Source: Gammaproteobacteria bacterium (GTDB lineage Bacteria > Pseudomonadota > Gammaproteobacteria > PS1 > Pseudothioglobaceae). From it: DNA of 6,199 bases. Both the position numbers and the translations under genes were made by a program. Below, piece after piece: positions 1-4,863 of the stretch (the first letter of the stretch is position 1; each line of letters starts with the position of its first letter). The stretch covers positions 1 through 6,199 of the forward strand of contig DNJI01000041.1 in NCBI GenBank assembly GCA_003489145.1. Reading direction: 5' to 3'. Under the pieces are notes generated by a model. That model did not search any database. It saw nothing but the letters and a program-made list of their open reading frames with translations, and was not told where the DNA came from.

Positions 1-303
1 GGCACGCTCGGTAATAGCCGCAACTTGTGGCTTAAGATTGGCAAAATCGGCAATCTCATCAATACACTCAATATTAATTAAGGTCGAGTCCATGTCACTC
101 ACAAATAATTTTATTTGTGAAAAATCAAGTGTGGGTAGATAATTAAAATCAGTTGAATGGGTTTGCCTTAATACATCAAGATCAATTTGTTGATCCGTAT
201 AGAGACGAATATGTGAAGCGTAATGCTTAACTTTACAGTGATAGATGTCTGCTATTTGCGTAGCAATCTGTGTATCAGTACTGTGTTGAATGATTGTTTT
301 CAT
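1..303 (-). CDS. serB: Phosphoserine phosphatase SerB, N-terminal part (cut by window edge)
   Basis: The first 101 codons are present; the 3' end lies beyond position 1. The enzyme hydrolyses O-phosphoserine to serine, the last step of serine synthesis in the cytoplasm. The haloacid-dehalogenase motif I appears as DMDST at residues 70-74 (nucleophile Asp70, general acid/base Asp72), followed by a stretch reading IECIDEIA that is typical of SerB. Residues 1-66 form the short N-terminal domain, shorter than the ACT-like region of E. coli SerB. The ATG at 303 is the only sensible start because an in-frame TAG lies at 307-309. No good Shine-Dalgarno is seen; an AGG sits only 3 nt before the ATG. 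The gene follows a tRNA-Leu by 16 nt and probably shares its transcript. Identity is firm; the catalytic C-terminal motifs cannot be seen. Confidence 0.9.
   Translation of the reverse strand, partial: MKTIIQHSTDTQIATQIADIYHCKVKHYASHIRLYTDQQIDLDVLRQTHSTDFNYLPTLDFSQIKLFVSDMDSTLINIECIDEIADFANLKPQVAAITERA
99..120. repeat. Perfect inverted repeat inside serB
   Basis: Arms TCACAAATAA (99-108) and TTATTTGTGA (111-120) are exact reverse complements around a TT centre. The repeat lies in the codons just upstream of the DMDST motif (serB residues about 62-69). In the serB mRNA it could form a hairpin of about 9 bp. No T-run follows it on either strand, so it is not a terminator. The half-sites resemble CRP halves but point the wrong way. 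Function is unknown; it may be chance in AT-rich coding sequence. Confidence 0.5.
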
Positions 304-319
304 AACCTAAATAGGATTA

Positions 320-404
320 TGGTGCGGAAGGAGAGACTCGAACTCTCACGTCTTGCGACACTGGAACCTAAATCCAGCGTGTCTACCAATTCCACCACTC
401 CCGC
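320..404 (-). tRNA. tRNA-Leu (anticodon UAG)
   Basis: Read on the minus strand the gene folds as a class II tRNA of 85 nt including an encoded 3' CCA (320-322). The acceptor stem pairs GCGGGAG (398-404) with CTTCCGC (324-330) using one G-U pair, with discriminator A at 323. The anticodon stem CTGGA/TCCAG encloses loop TTTAGGT (366-372), giving anticodon UAG at 368-370. A long variable arm (GTC, GCAA loop, GAC) and the T-arm GAGAG-TTCGAGT-CTCTC follow. The long variable arm, the UAG anticodon and A73 all indicate leucine, reading CUN codons. A promoter lies just upstream (440-468) and serB starts 16 nt downstream with no terminator between. Confidence 0.97.
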
Positions 405-434
405 ATTTACTCATTACCCCTTGGGAGCAAAGAT

Positions 435-463
435 TTGAAATTATACCTAATTAATGTTACAGT
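435..463 (+). promoter_or_regulatory. Candidate promoter for the small membrane protein gene
   Basis: TTGAAA (435-440, 5 of 6 to the -35 consensus) and TACAGT (458-463, 4 of 6 to the -10 consensus) are separated by 17 bp. A start near 470 would leave a leader of about 26 nt before the ATG at 496. It overlaps the tRNA promoter of the opposite strand, so RNA polymerase could probably bind only one at a time. The -10 is imperfect, so confidence is moderate. Confidence 0.45.
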
Positions 464-468
464 GATAA
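440..468 (-). promoter_or_regulatory. Sigma-70 type promoter for tRNA-Leu (and probably serB)
   Basis: On the minus strand a perfect -10 hexamer TATAAT occupies 445-440, and TTATCA (468-463, 4 of 6 matches to TTGACA) lies 17 bp upstream. Transcription would begin near 433, leaving about 29 nt of 5' leader before the tRNA. The spacing and the perfect -10 make this the best promoter candidate in the window. It overlaps a candidate promoter running the other way. Confidence 0.7.
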
Positions 469-495
469 CTTTCAAAAACTAAGAGAGGAGAAAAT

Positions 496-705
496 ATGAC
501 AATTAACAACGCTGTTTCAGCAATGGGTGGCATCATTGTGATGATTTCATTACTATTGGGGTCCGAAGTAATTACTTCAGCTTTTTTTCAAAATGCTAAT
601 TGGCTATGGTTAACCGGCTTTGTGGGCTTTAATTTATTTCAATCAGCCTTCACAGGATTTTGCCCAGCAGCAATGATCTTTAAAGCAATAGGATTAAAAA
701 ATTAG
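496..705 (+). CDS. Small inner-membrane protein, YgaP-like transmembrane domain (DUF2892)
   Basis: This is a 69-residue protein with two hydrophobic helices, about residues 10-30 and 36-58, and short polar ends, so it should be a small integral inner-membrane hairpin protein. The signature of the DUF2892 / YgaP transmembrane family is visible as NLFQSAFTGFCP (residues 46-57), including the conserved Cys56-Pro57. In E. coli YgaP this domain follows a rhodanese domain; here it stands alone and no rhodanese is adjacent. The biochemical role of stand-alone members is not established. A strong Shine-Dalgarno, AGGAG at 486-490, lies 5 nt before the ATG, the clearest in the window. The stop codon (703-705) overlaps the end of the convergent cysG. 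Family call is confident, function is not. Confidence 0.85.
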   Translation: MTINNAVSAMGGIIVMISLLLGSEVITSAFFQNANWLWLTGFVGFNLFQSAFTGFCPAAMIFKAIGLKN

Positions 706-2090
706 TCGTTATCTGCGTCAAACCAGTTAAGCTTCTCTCTAAGCTTAACCACTTCACCGATAATAATTAACGTTGGCGCATGAATGGTTGTATTCTCAAC
801 TAAATTGGGCAACTCTGCTAGTGTTGTCACATAAACTTGATGATCTGGTGTGGTGCCTTTTTCAACCAATGCGACTGGCATATCGCCACGCATACCGTGT
901 GAAATCAACTGCTCTGATAAATGTCTAGCACCTACCAATGCCATATAAAAAACAATGGTTTGCTGCTCTACTGCCAACTCATCCCAAGGTAAATTCATAC
1001 TGCCATCTTTGAGATGTCCAGTAACAAAACGACAAGATTGTGAATAGTCTCGGTGTGTGAGTGGAATACCTGAATAAGCTGAACAACCAGAGGCTGCAGT
1101 AATGCCGGGCACCACCTGGAACGGAATATTATTCTCAGCTAGCGTTTCAATCTCTTCGCCACCTCGGCCAAAAATAAATGGATCGCCACCTTTAAGACGA
1201 CAAACGCGTCGACCTTGTTTGGCTAAATCGACCAATAGTTGATTGATATCGCCCTGTGGTACTGCATGATTATCACGCTCTTTACCCACATAAATTAGCT
1301 CCGCATCGCGTCGTACAAGCTCCATCACCCCATCGGAAACTAATCGGTCATACAAAATAACATCGGCTTGTTGCATCAAGCGTAGCGCTTTAAAGGTGAG
1401 TAAATCAGGGTCACCCGGGCCACCACCAACTAGATACACTTCGCCTATACCACTGTCAGTACTACCATCAAGTTGTGCTTGTAAATCTGCTTTGGCTTCA
1501 TCGACCTTACCGGAAAAAACCTTTTCAGCAACAATACCTGAGAAAGTCTTTTCCCAGAAATAACGTCGATCCTCAATATTGTTGAATTTTGCTTTAACCT
1601 GATCTCTAAAATTACCCGCAAGCTCTGCCAACTTTCCGTATGCGTGTGGAATGGTGCTTTCAAGTTTTGCACGAATCAAACGCGCTAAGACGGGTGCTTT
1701 TCCTGCGGATGAAATCGCAATCACGATTGGTGAACGATCAACAATTGATGGCATCACAAATGAACACAAGTCTGGTGAATCCACCACATTGACCGGGATG
1801 TTAGCTGTTTTGGCCAATGCTGAAACTTGTGCATTTAAATCTGAATCATCAGTTGCCGATACAATTAATACTTGAGCGTTAATATCTGTTGCTTCAAATG
1901 CTTTTTCAATGCGGATAATTTTGTTATCTTTAACCAGTTTCTCAATACCATTACAGCATTCTTTTGATACGCACGTTACTGCTGCATTTGCTTTTAATAA
2001 TAGATTAATTTTACGCAGGGCAATATCACCACCACCAACCACTAAGCAAGGCTGTTGTGTAATATCAATAAAAATAGGCAGGTAATTCAT
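702..2090 (-). CDS. cysG: Trifunctional siroheme synthase CysG
   Basis: At 462 residues (E. coli 457) this is a full-length fusion that converts uroporphyrinogen III to siroheme in the cytoplasm. The N-terminal part (about 1-210) is the NAD-dependent precorrin-2 dehydrogenase/sirohydrochlorin ferrochelatase: Rossmann motif VVGGGDIALRK at 17-27, NVVD ending in Asp104 (the key residue of the Salmonella enzyme) and Ser128 in SSAGKAPVLAR, the position reported as phosphorylated in Salmonella. The C-terminal part (about 216-455) is the SAM-dependent uroporphyrinogen III methyltransferase: VGGGPGDPDLLT (221-232), YDRLVS with Asp248, Lys270 in YVGK, RLKGGDPFIFGRGGEE (298-313), PGITAASGCSAYSGIPLTHR (328-347) and Met383, matching Met382 of Salmonella. 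All named catalytic positions are kept. The ATG at 2090 is fixed by an in-frame TAG at 2094-2096. Siroheme serves sulfite and nitrite reductases, including dissimilatory DsrAB where present. It is divergent from an unnamed Cys-rich gene. Confidence 0.97.
   Translation of the reverse strand: MNYLPIFIDITQQPCLVVGGGDIALRKINLLLKANAAVTCVSKECCNGIEKLVKDNKIIRIEKAFEATDINAQVLIVSATDDSDLNAQVSALAKTANIPVNVVDSPDLCSFVMPSIVDRSPIVIAISSAGKAPVLARLIRAKLESTIPHAYGKLAELAGNFRDQVKAKFNNIEDRRYFWEKTFSGIVAEKVFSGKVDEAKADLQAQLDGSTDSGIGEVYLVGGGPGDPDLLTFKALRLMQQADVILYDRLVSDGVMELVRRDAELIYVGKERDNHAVPQGDINQLLVDLAKQGRRVCRLKGGDPFIFGRGGEEIETLAENNIPFQVVPGITAASGCSAYSGIPLTHRDYSQSCRFVTGHLKDGSMNLPWDELAVEQQTIVFYMALVGARHLSEQLISHGMRGDMPVALVEKGTTPDHQVYVTTLAELPNLVENTTIHAPTLIIIGEVVKLREKLNWFDADND
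726..749. repeat. Perfect hairpin in the 3' end of cysG
   Basis: Arms GTTAAGCTT (726-734) and AAGCTTAAC (741-749) are exact reverse complements around a 6-nt CTCTCT spacer. The sequence encodes the CysG residues KLREKLN, conserved in form in E. coli, so the symmetry may come from the repeated Lys-Leu codons. On the minus strand the nearest T-run (701-696) is more than 20 nt past the hairpin and beyond the stop codon, so it is not a standard intrinsic terminator. It could act as an mRNA 3'-end stabiliser or impede transcripts from the convergent gene. Both ideas are inference. Confidence 0.55.
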
Positions 2091-2096
2091 AGGCTA

Positions 2097-2108
2097 TTTA
2101 GCGCTAAA
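2097..2108. promoter_or_regulatory. Palindrome TTTAGCGCTAAA in the cysG divergent promoter region; candidate operator
   Basis: A perfect 12-bp palindrome lies in the 64-bp gap between cysG and the divergent Cys-rich gene. It falls where the -35 region of the rightward promoter would be and inside the likely 5' leader of cysG, so a bound protein could affect both genes. I do not recognise it as the site of a known regulator. Its GC-centred core distinguishes it from the surrounding AT-rich sequence. Confidence 0.4.
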
Positions 2109-2120
2109 ATAAAAGTTACT

Positions 2121-2128
2121 ATTATAAT
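2121..2128. promoter_or_regulatory. Symmetric -10 element ATTATAAT, serving both directions
   Basis: The octamer is its own reverse complement and contains a perfect TATAAT on each strand: 2123-2128 on plus, toward the Cys-rich gene, and 2126-2121 on minus, toward cysG. Predicted starts near 2135 and 2114 give leaders of about 20 and 23 nt. No convincing -35 is seen at 16-18 bp on either side, so an activator may be needed or the -10 may act largely alone. Confidence 0.5.
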
Positions 2129-2154
2129 GTCTAAGCAACAACTAAAGTATTGTT

Positions 2155-2562
2155 ATGAATATTGACCATTACACCTGTCCTTTTTCGCATTTAATTTTAA
2201 GTGGACGATGTGGGTGTCAATACGGTGCTAAAGATTGCATTGCTGAAAAAGAATTTGGTACTTGTTTGCACGAAGATTCTTCTGCAGAGTGTCAATCTTT
2301 ATATCACCATCTTCGAGACAATAGTGATTTTGTCCTAAAATCACATCACCAGTCTAGCCTATCAGTGGGGCAGCAATCTAAAATAAAAATGGGTGGCTTG
2401 CTTGCTTTACAAGAAATACTCAGTCATTCGAACGCTAAAGGAATTAGTAACATCATTGAGTTGGTTACATTAACCAAACAAACCTACGGCAGTTTCAAAA
2501 AGATTCCTTTCTCCCAACTGATGCCAAAAATCTCTAAATTTAAATTTAGAGACCGATCATAA
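2155..2562 (+). CDS. Cysteine-rich protein of unknown function, divergent from cysG
   Basis: This 135-residue soluble protein has no signal peptide or membrane segment. Its N-terminal third carries six cysteines, at 8, 19, 21, 28, 37 and 46 (C-x10-C-x-C-x6-C-x8-C-x8-C), beginning YTCPFSH and SGRCGC, with histidines at 6, 12, 39, 51 and 52. Such a set suggests a metal or Fe-S site, which is inference. After a polar linker come KIKMGGLLALQ (76-86), a helical segment (97-112) and a basic end. I do not recognise a named family, though the layout gives an impression of conserved uncharacterised proteobacterial proteins. The ATG at 2155 follows an in-frame TAA at 2143-2145, and no Shine-Dalgarno is visible. 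Its shared promoter region with cysG hints at a link to siroheme or sulfur metabolism. Its last codons overlap a terminator-like palindrome of the opposite strand. Confidence 0.8.
   Translation: MNIDHYTCPFSHLILSGRCGCQYGAKDCIAEKEFGTCLHEDSSAECQSLYHHLRDNSDFVLKSHHQSSLSVGQQSKIKMGGLLALQEILSHSNAKGISNIIELVTLTKQTYGSFKKIPFSQLMPKISKFKFRDRS
2526..2552 (-). terminator. Probable intrinsic terminator of the phosphatidyltransferase-hda operon
   Basis: A perfect 22-bp palindrome spans 2531-2552 (left half TCTCTAAATTT). On the minus strand it is followed at once by five T residues (2530-2526), and it begins 17 nt after the hda stop codon. The stem would be about 9 bp with a TTAA loop. It has few G-C pairs, so the terminator may be weak. 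On the plus strand no T-run follows, so it should not terminate the Cys-rich gene, whose codons 126-133 it overlaps. Confidence 0.55.
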
Positions 2563-2569
2563 AAATAAG

Positions 2570-3244
2570 CTAAATATCCAATACTTGCTTAATAAGCGGA
2601 ATGGTGATGTTGTTTTTTTGTTGCAAGGAAGCTTCATCCAACTGGTCAATAGCGCTTAATAGGTCGGTCAAATCTCGTGAATAATACTTAAATAAATAAT
2701 CATAAATTTTACGATCGATCTTTAGGTTGCGTTCATTCATCTGCTGCTGAATAATATCTTTTTTACTCTTATCGTCTGGGCTTTCAAGGCAAAAAATAGT
2801 CGCTAAAGACAGTCGCGTTTTCAGATCTTTTAGCAAGGTTAATTCACTAGGTAGTACAGGCCCACTTACAATCAGCTTAACCGATGTATGAGCAGCGCGA
2901 TTGTAAAGATCAAATAATTCTTGCTGTTGATTCTCATCTAAACGATTAACGTTATCAATACAAATCCAATCATTATCTTCTAATCCATTAAGAATGCCAT
3001 CAGGCATCTCTTGTGCAAAATCTAAATACACAACCCTTGGTGACCGTTCTAATGCTTCAAAAGCACAACCTTGCAATAGATGGGTTTTTCCACTCGACTT
3101 GCCCCCATAGACATAAACAACTGAAGCAGAAAATTGGCCAAAAAGATTGGCCAAAAATTCGATAATTTGTTGATTTTTATCACCACTAAAATTACGCCAA
3201 AGCATTTTAGTGTTCAGCGCAAGAGGCAGGCCCAATTGGTTCAT
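2570..3244 (-). CDS. hda: DnaA regulatory inactivator Hda
   Basis: This 224-residue protein (E. coli about 233) belongs to the AAA+ family related to the DnaA ATPase domain. Hda, bound to the DNA-loaded sliding clamp, stimulates ATP hydrolysis by DnaA and so limits re-initiation of replication. The N-terminal clamp-binding motif is plain as QLGLPL (residues 3-8), which also fixes the start. Walker A is GGKSSGKT (47-54), Walker B is WICIDNV (93-99) with the Asp-Asn form typical of Hda, the sensor I region is near SGP (127-129), the box VII arginine is Arg144 in LKTRLS, and sensor II is YYSRDLTDLLSAIDQLD with Arg190. The DnaA DNA-binding domain IV is absent, separating Hda from DnaA. Walker A keeps a standard GKT, whereas E. 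coli Hda as I recall has GRS. Its ATG shares one base with the stop of the upstream gene (TAATG), implying coupled translation. Confidence 0.93.
   Translation of the reverse strand: MNQLGLPLALNTKMLWRNFSGDKNQQIIEFLANLFGQFSASVVYVYGGKSSGKTHLLQGCAFEALERSPRVVYLDFAQEMPDGILNGLEDNDWICIDNVNRLDENQQQELFDLYNRAAHTSVKLIVSGPVLPSELTLLKDLKTRLSLATIFCLESPDDKSKKDIIQQQMNERNLKIDRKIYDYLFKYYSRDLTDLLSAIDQLDEASLQQKNNITIPLIKQVLDI
3184..3212. repeat. Perfect inverted repeat in the 5' coding part of hda
   Basis: Arms CACTAAAAT (3184-3192) and ATTTTAGTG (3204-3212) are exact reverse complements with an 11-nt spacer. They cover roughly hda codons 11-21, where mRNA structure can influence early elongation. The arms are AT-rich and only weakly stable, so a functional role is uncertain. 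Confidence 0.4.
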
Positions 3245-3807
3245 TATCGACGCTCTTGCAAAATAACTTGTTTAATCCAAATCCACATATAATCTGCACC
3301 ACTAAGAACAGTTGAAGTGGCCACAACAATAAAAAACATGTTTGTCCATTGCAACGAAACCGGGTAGATTTGCGTAACAACCAAAAACAGCACTAAGGTA
3401 ATTTGTAATGCTGTATTAAACTTAGACAAATTTGACGGCGTTAGCAACTCATCCTGAGAATCATCCGTGCCTAAAAAATACCCTACCGTGCCAGCCACAA
3501 TCATCACATCACGCAGAAAAACCAATATTAACAACCACAACGGCAACAAACCAATAACAAATAGCGTAATAAAACTACCCGCTAATAATAACTTATCTGC
3601 CATTGGGTCCAAGATAGAGCCTAGTCGACTTTGACAAGAAAAACGCTTGGCAATCCACCCATCTAATGCGTCTGTCACACCCGCAATAAAAAACAAGGCA
3701 ATAGCCAAAGAATAATTATGATTTAATAAAGTCATTACAACGGGCACTGTTAAAATAATGCGTAAAATTGACAGTGCATTTGGCAAAGAAGAGAAACTGA
3801 AATTCAT
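3244..3807 (-). CDS. CDP-alcohol phosphatidyltransferase, cardiolipin-synthase-like rather than PgsA
   Basis: This 187-residue integral membrane enzyme transfers a phosphatidyl group from CDP-diacylglycerol to an alcohol. The CDP-alcohol motif D-x2-DG-x2-A-(R)-x8-G-x3-D-x3-D is complete as Asp46, Asp49, Gly50, Ala53, Lys54 (usual Arg), Gly63, Asp67 and Asp71; the four aspartates bind the metals. Hydrophobic segments lie near residues 11-28, 33-45, 73-90, 92-112, 133-150 and 155-172. PgsA has a GKxKTxxQ segment after the third helix pair; here the equivalent is SKFNTALQ (128-135), the form I know from CRLS1-type cardiolipin synthases. The acceptor may therefore be phosphatidylglycerol rather than glycerol-3-phosphate, which is inference. 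The ATG at 3807 follows an in-frame TAG at 3814-3816, and no Shine-Dalgarno is seen. Its stop overlaps the hda start by one base. Confidence 0.85.
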   Translation of the reverse strand: MNFSFSSLPNALSILRIILTVPVVMTLLNHNYSLAIALFFIAGVTDALDGWIAKRFSCQSRLGSILDPMADKLLLAGSFITLFVIGLLPLWLLILVFLRDVMIVAGTVGYFLGTDDSQDELLTPSNLSKFNTALQITLVLFLVVTQIYPVSLQWTNMFFIVVATSTVLSGADYMWIWIKQVILQERR

Positions 3808-3822
3808 TTTTTGCTAGAAGAA

Positions 3823-3836
3823 AATATTTAAATATT
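3823..3836. promoter_or_regulatory. Palindrome AATATTTAAATATT between divergent operons
   Basis: A perfect 14-bp AT-only palindrome sits in the 50-bp gap between the phosphatidyltransferase and purM. It would overlap the transcription start of the leftward operon and lie just upstream of purM. It could be an operator or simply a melting-prone AT tract. It does not resemble the PurR operator consensus. Confidence 0.35.
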
Positions 3837-3837
3837 G

Positions 3838-3843
3838 ATTATA
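3838..3843 (-). promoter_or_regulatory. Candidate -10 element for the phosphatidyltransferase-hda operon
   Basis: On the minus strand 3843-3838 reads TATAAT, a perfect -10. Transcription would begin near 3831 with a leader of about 24 nt. The -35 region would fall in the first codons of purM and shows little match (TGATGA at 17 bp). No comparably good -10 was found for purM on the plus strand; TATACG at 3840-3845 is the nearest candidate and overlaps this one. Confidence 0.4.
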
Positions 3844-3857
3844 CGGAAAAAACCAAG

Positions 3858-4859
3858 ATGTCATCATTGACTTACCAAGACTCAGGCGTTGATATTACCA
3901 AAGGTAATGAACTTATCGAACACATTAAGCCGATTGCAAAATCGACTGCAAGGGAAGGTGTATTAGCCGGACTGGGTGGTTTTGGCGCTATGTTCGAACT
4001 ACCAATCAACAAATATAAAAATCCAGTTTTAATCTCTGGTACCGATGGCGTTGGCACTAAGCTTAAAGTAGCTGAAATGCTTAACAAGCACGATACCATT
4101 GGTATTGATTTGGTGGCCATGTGTGTTAACGACTTAATTGTACAAGGTGCGGAGCCTTTATTCTTCTTAGATTACTACGCTACGGGAAAACTCAACACTG
4201 AAATTGCAATATCGGTAATTTCTGGCATTGGTGAAGGTTGTAAGCAATCAGGTTGTGCACTCATTGGTGGCGAAACTGCCGAAATGCCAGGTATGTATCA
4301 AGGTGAAGATTATGATCTCGCAGGCTTTTGTGTCGGTATTGCTGATAAAGACAAAATTATTGATGGCTCTAAAGTGGCAAATGGTGATCACATTATTGCA
4401 TTAGGCTCTTCAGGCCCGCACTCTAATGGTTACTCACTTATTCGCAAGGTATTAGAACAATCAACACCGACTGAGGCGCAATTAAATGCCTTGATTGAAC
4501 CCACTCGAATTTATGTTAAGTCAGTACTTTCACTGATTGAAAAATTTCCGGTTCATGCGATTTCACATATTACTGGTGGTGGTTTATTAGAAAACATTCC
4601 GCGTGTTTTACCCGCTGATTTGGCCGCAAAATTAGATGCCAACTCTTGGGAATTACCTGAGATTTTTCAATTTCTACAAGACAATGGCAACATCGACATA
4701 ATGGAAATGTACCGTGTCTTTAACTGCGGTGTTGGTATGATAATTGTAGTGCCTGCTGAACAAAGCGAACAAGCCATAGCGCATTTAAATGAATTGGGTG
4801 AAACCACCTGGTTGATTGGCGACATCACCCAAAACGACGGCAACCAAGTCATTATTTAA
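3858..4859 (+). CDS. purM: Phosphoribosylformylglycinamidine cyclo-ligase (AIR synthetase) PurM
   Basis: The 333-residue enzyme (E. coli 345) closes formylglycinamidine ribonucleotide to aminoimidazole ribonucleotide using ATP, the fifth step of purine synthesis in the cytoplasm. Visible family signatures are YQDSGVD (6-12), the ATP-site loop SGTDGVGTKLK (60-70), CVNDLIVQGAEPLFFLDYY (89-107), GGETAEMPGMY (137-147), GSSGPHSNGYSLIRK (183-197) and HITGGGLLENIPRVLP (237-252), all in order and undamaged. The ATG at 3858 is followed directly by the expected YQDSGVD region; only a weak GGA lies 10 nt upstream. It is the first gene of a plus-strand unit with purN (4-nt gap) and a DUF3108 gene. No PurR-type operator was seen upstream. 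Confidence 0.97.
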   Translation: MSSLTYQDSGVDITKGNELIEHIKPIAKSTAREGVLAGLGGFGAMFELPINKYKNPVLISGTDGVGTKLKVAEMLNKHDTIGIDLVAMCVNDLIVQGAEPLFFLDYYATGKLNTEIAISVISGIGEGCKQSGCALIGGETAEMPGMYQGEDYDLAGFCVGIADKDKIIDGSKVANGDHIIALGSSGPHSNGYSLIRKVLEQSTPTEAQLNALIEPTRIYVKSVLSLIEKFPVHAISHITGGGLLENIPRVLPADLAAKLDANSWELPEIFQFLQDNGNIDIMEMYRVFNCGVGMIIVVPAEQSEQAIAHLNELGETTWLIGDITQNDGNQVII

Positions 4860-4863
4860 ACCT

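Noticed and set aside
99..120. Possible CRP/FNR site in serB
   Set aside because: The half-sites TCACA and TGTGA occur in the reverse order and with the wrong spacing for CRP, and lie inside coding sequence.
223..438. Plus-strand open frame of 71 codons
   Set aside because: It runs antisense through the tRNA-Leu and the 5' end of serB; no family signature and no ribosome binding site.
1445..1875. Open frames at 1445-1672 (minus) and 1651-1875 (plus)
   Set aside because: Both lie wholly inside the intact cysG in other frames and show no recognisable protein features.
3133..3158. Tandem 12-base direct repeat ATTGGCCAAAAA with 13-base period in hda
   Set aside because: The period is not a multiple of three and both copies fit the Hda reading frame differently, so a recent duplication is unlikely; taken as coincidence.
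3808..3857. PurR operator or purine riboswitch before purM
   Set aside because: No ACGCAAACGTTTGCGT-like sequence is present and the gap is too short for a riboswitch with an expression platform.
3872..4120. Minus-strand open frame inside purM, and a similar one at 4667-4852
   Set aside because: They are shadows of purM, whose own frame carries every conserved motif.
4816..4863. TTG-initiated extension of purN by 16 residues
   Set aside because: It would overlap purM and add a tail absent from PurN proteins; the ATG at 4864 places the first beta strand at the terminus as in E. coli PurN.
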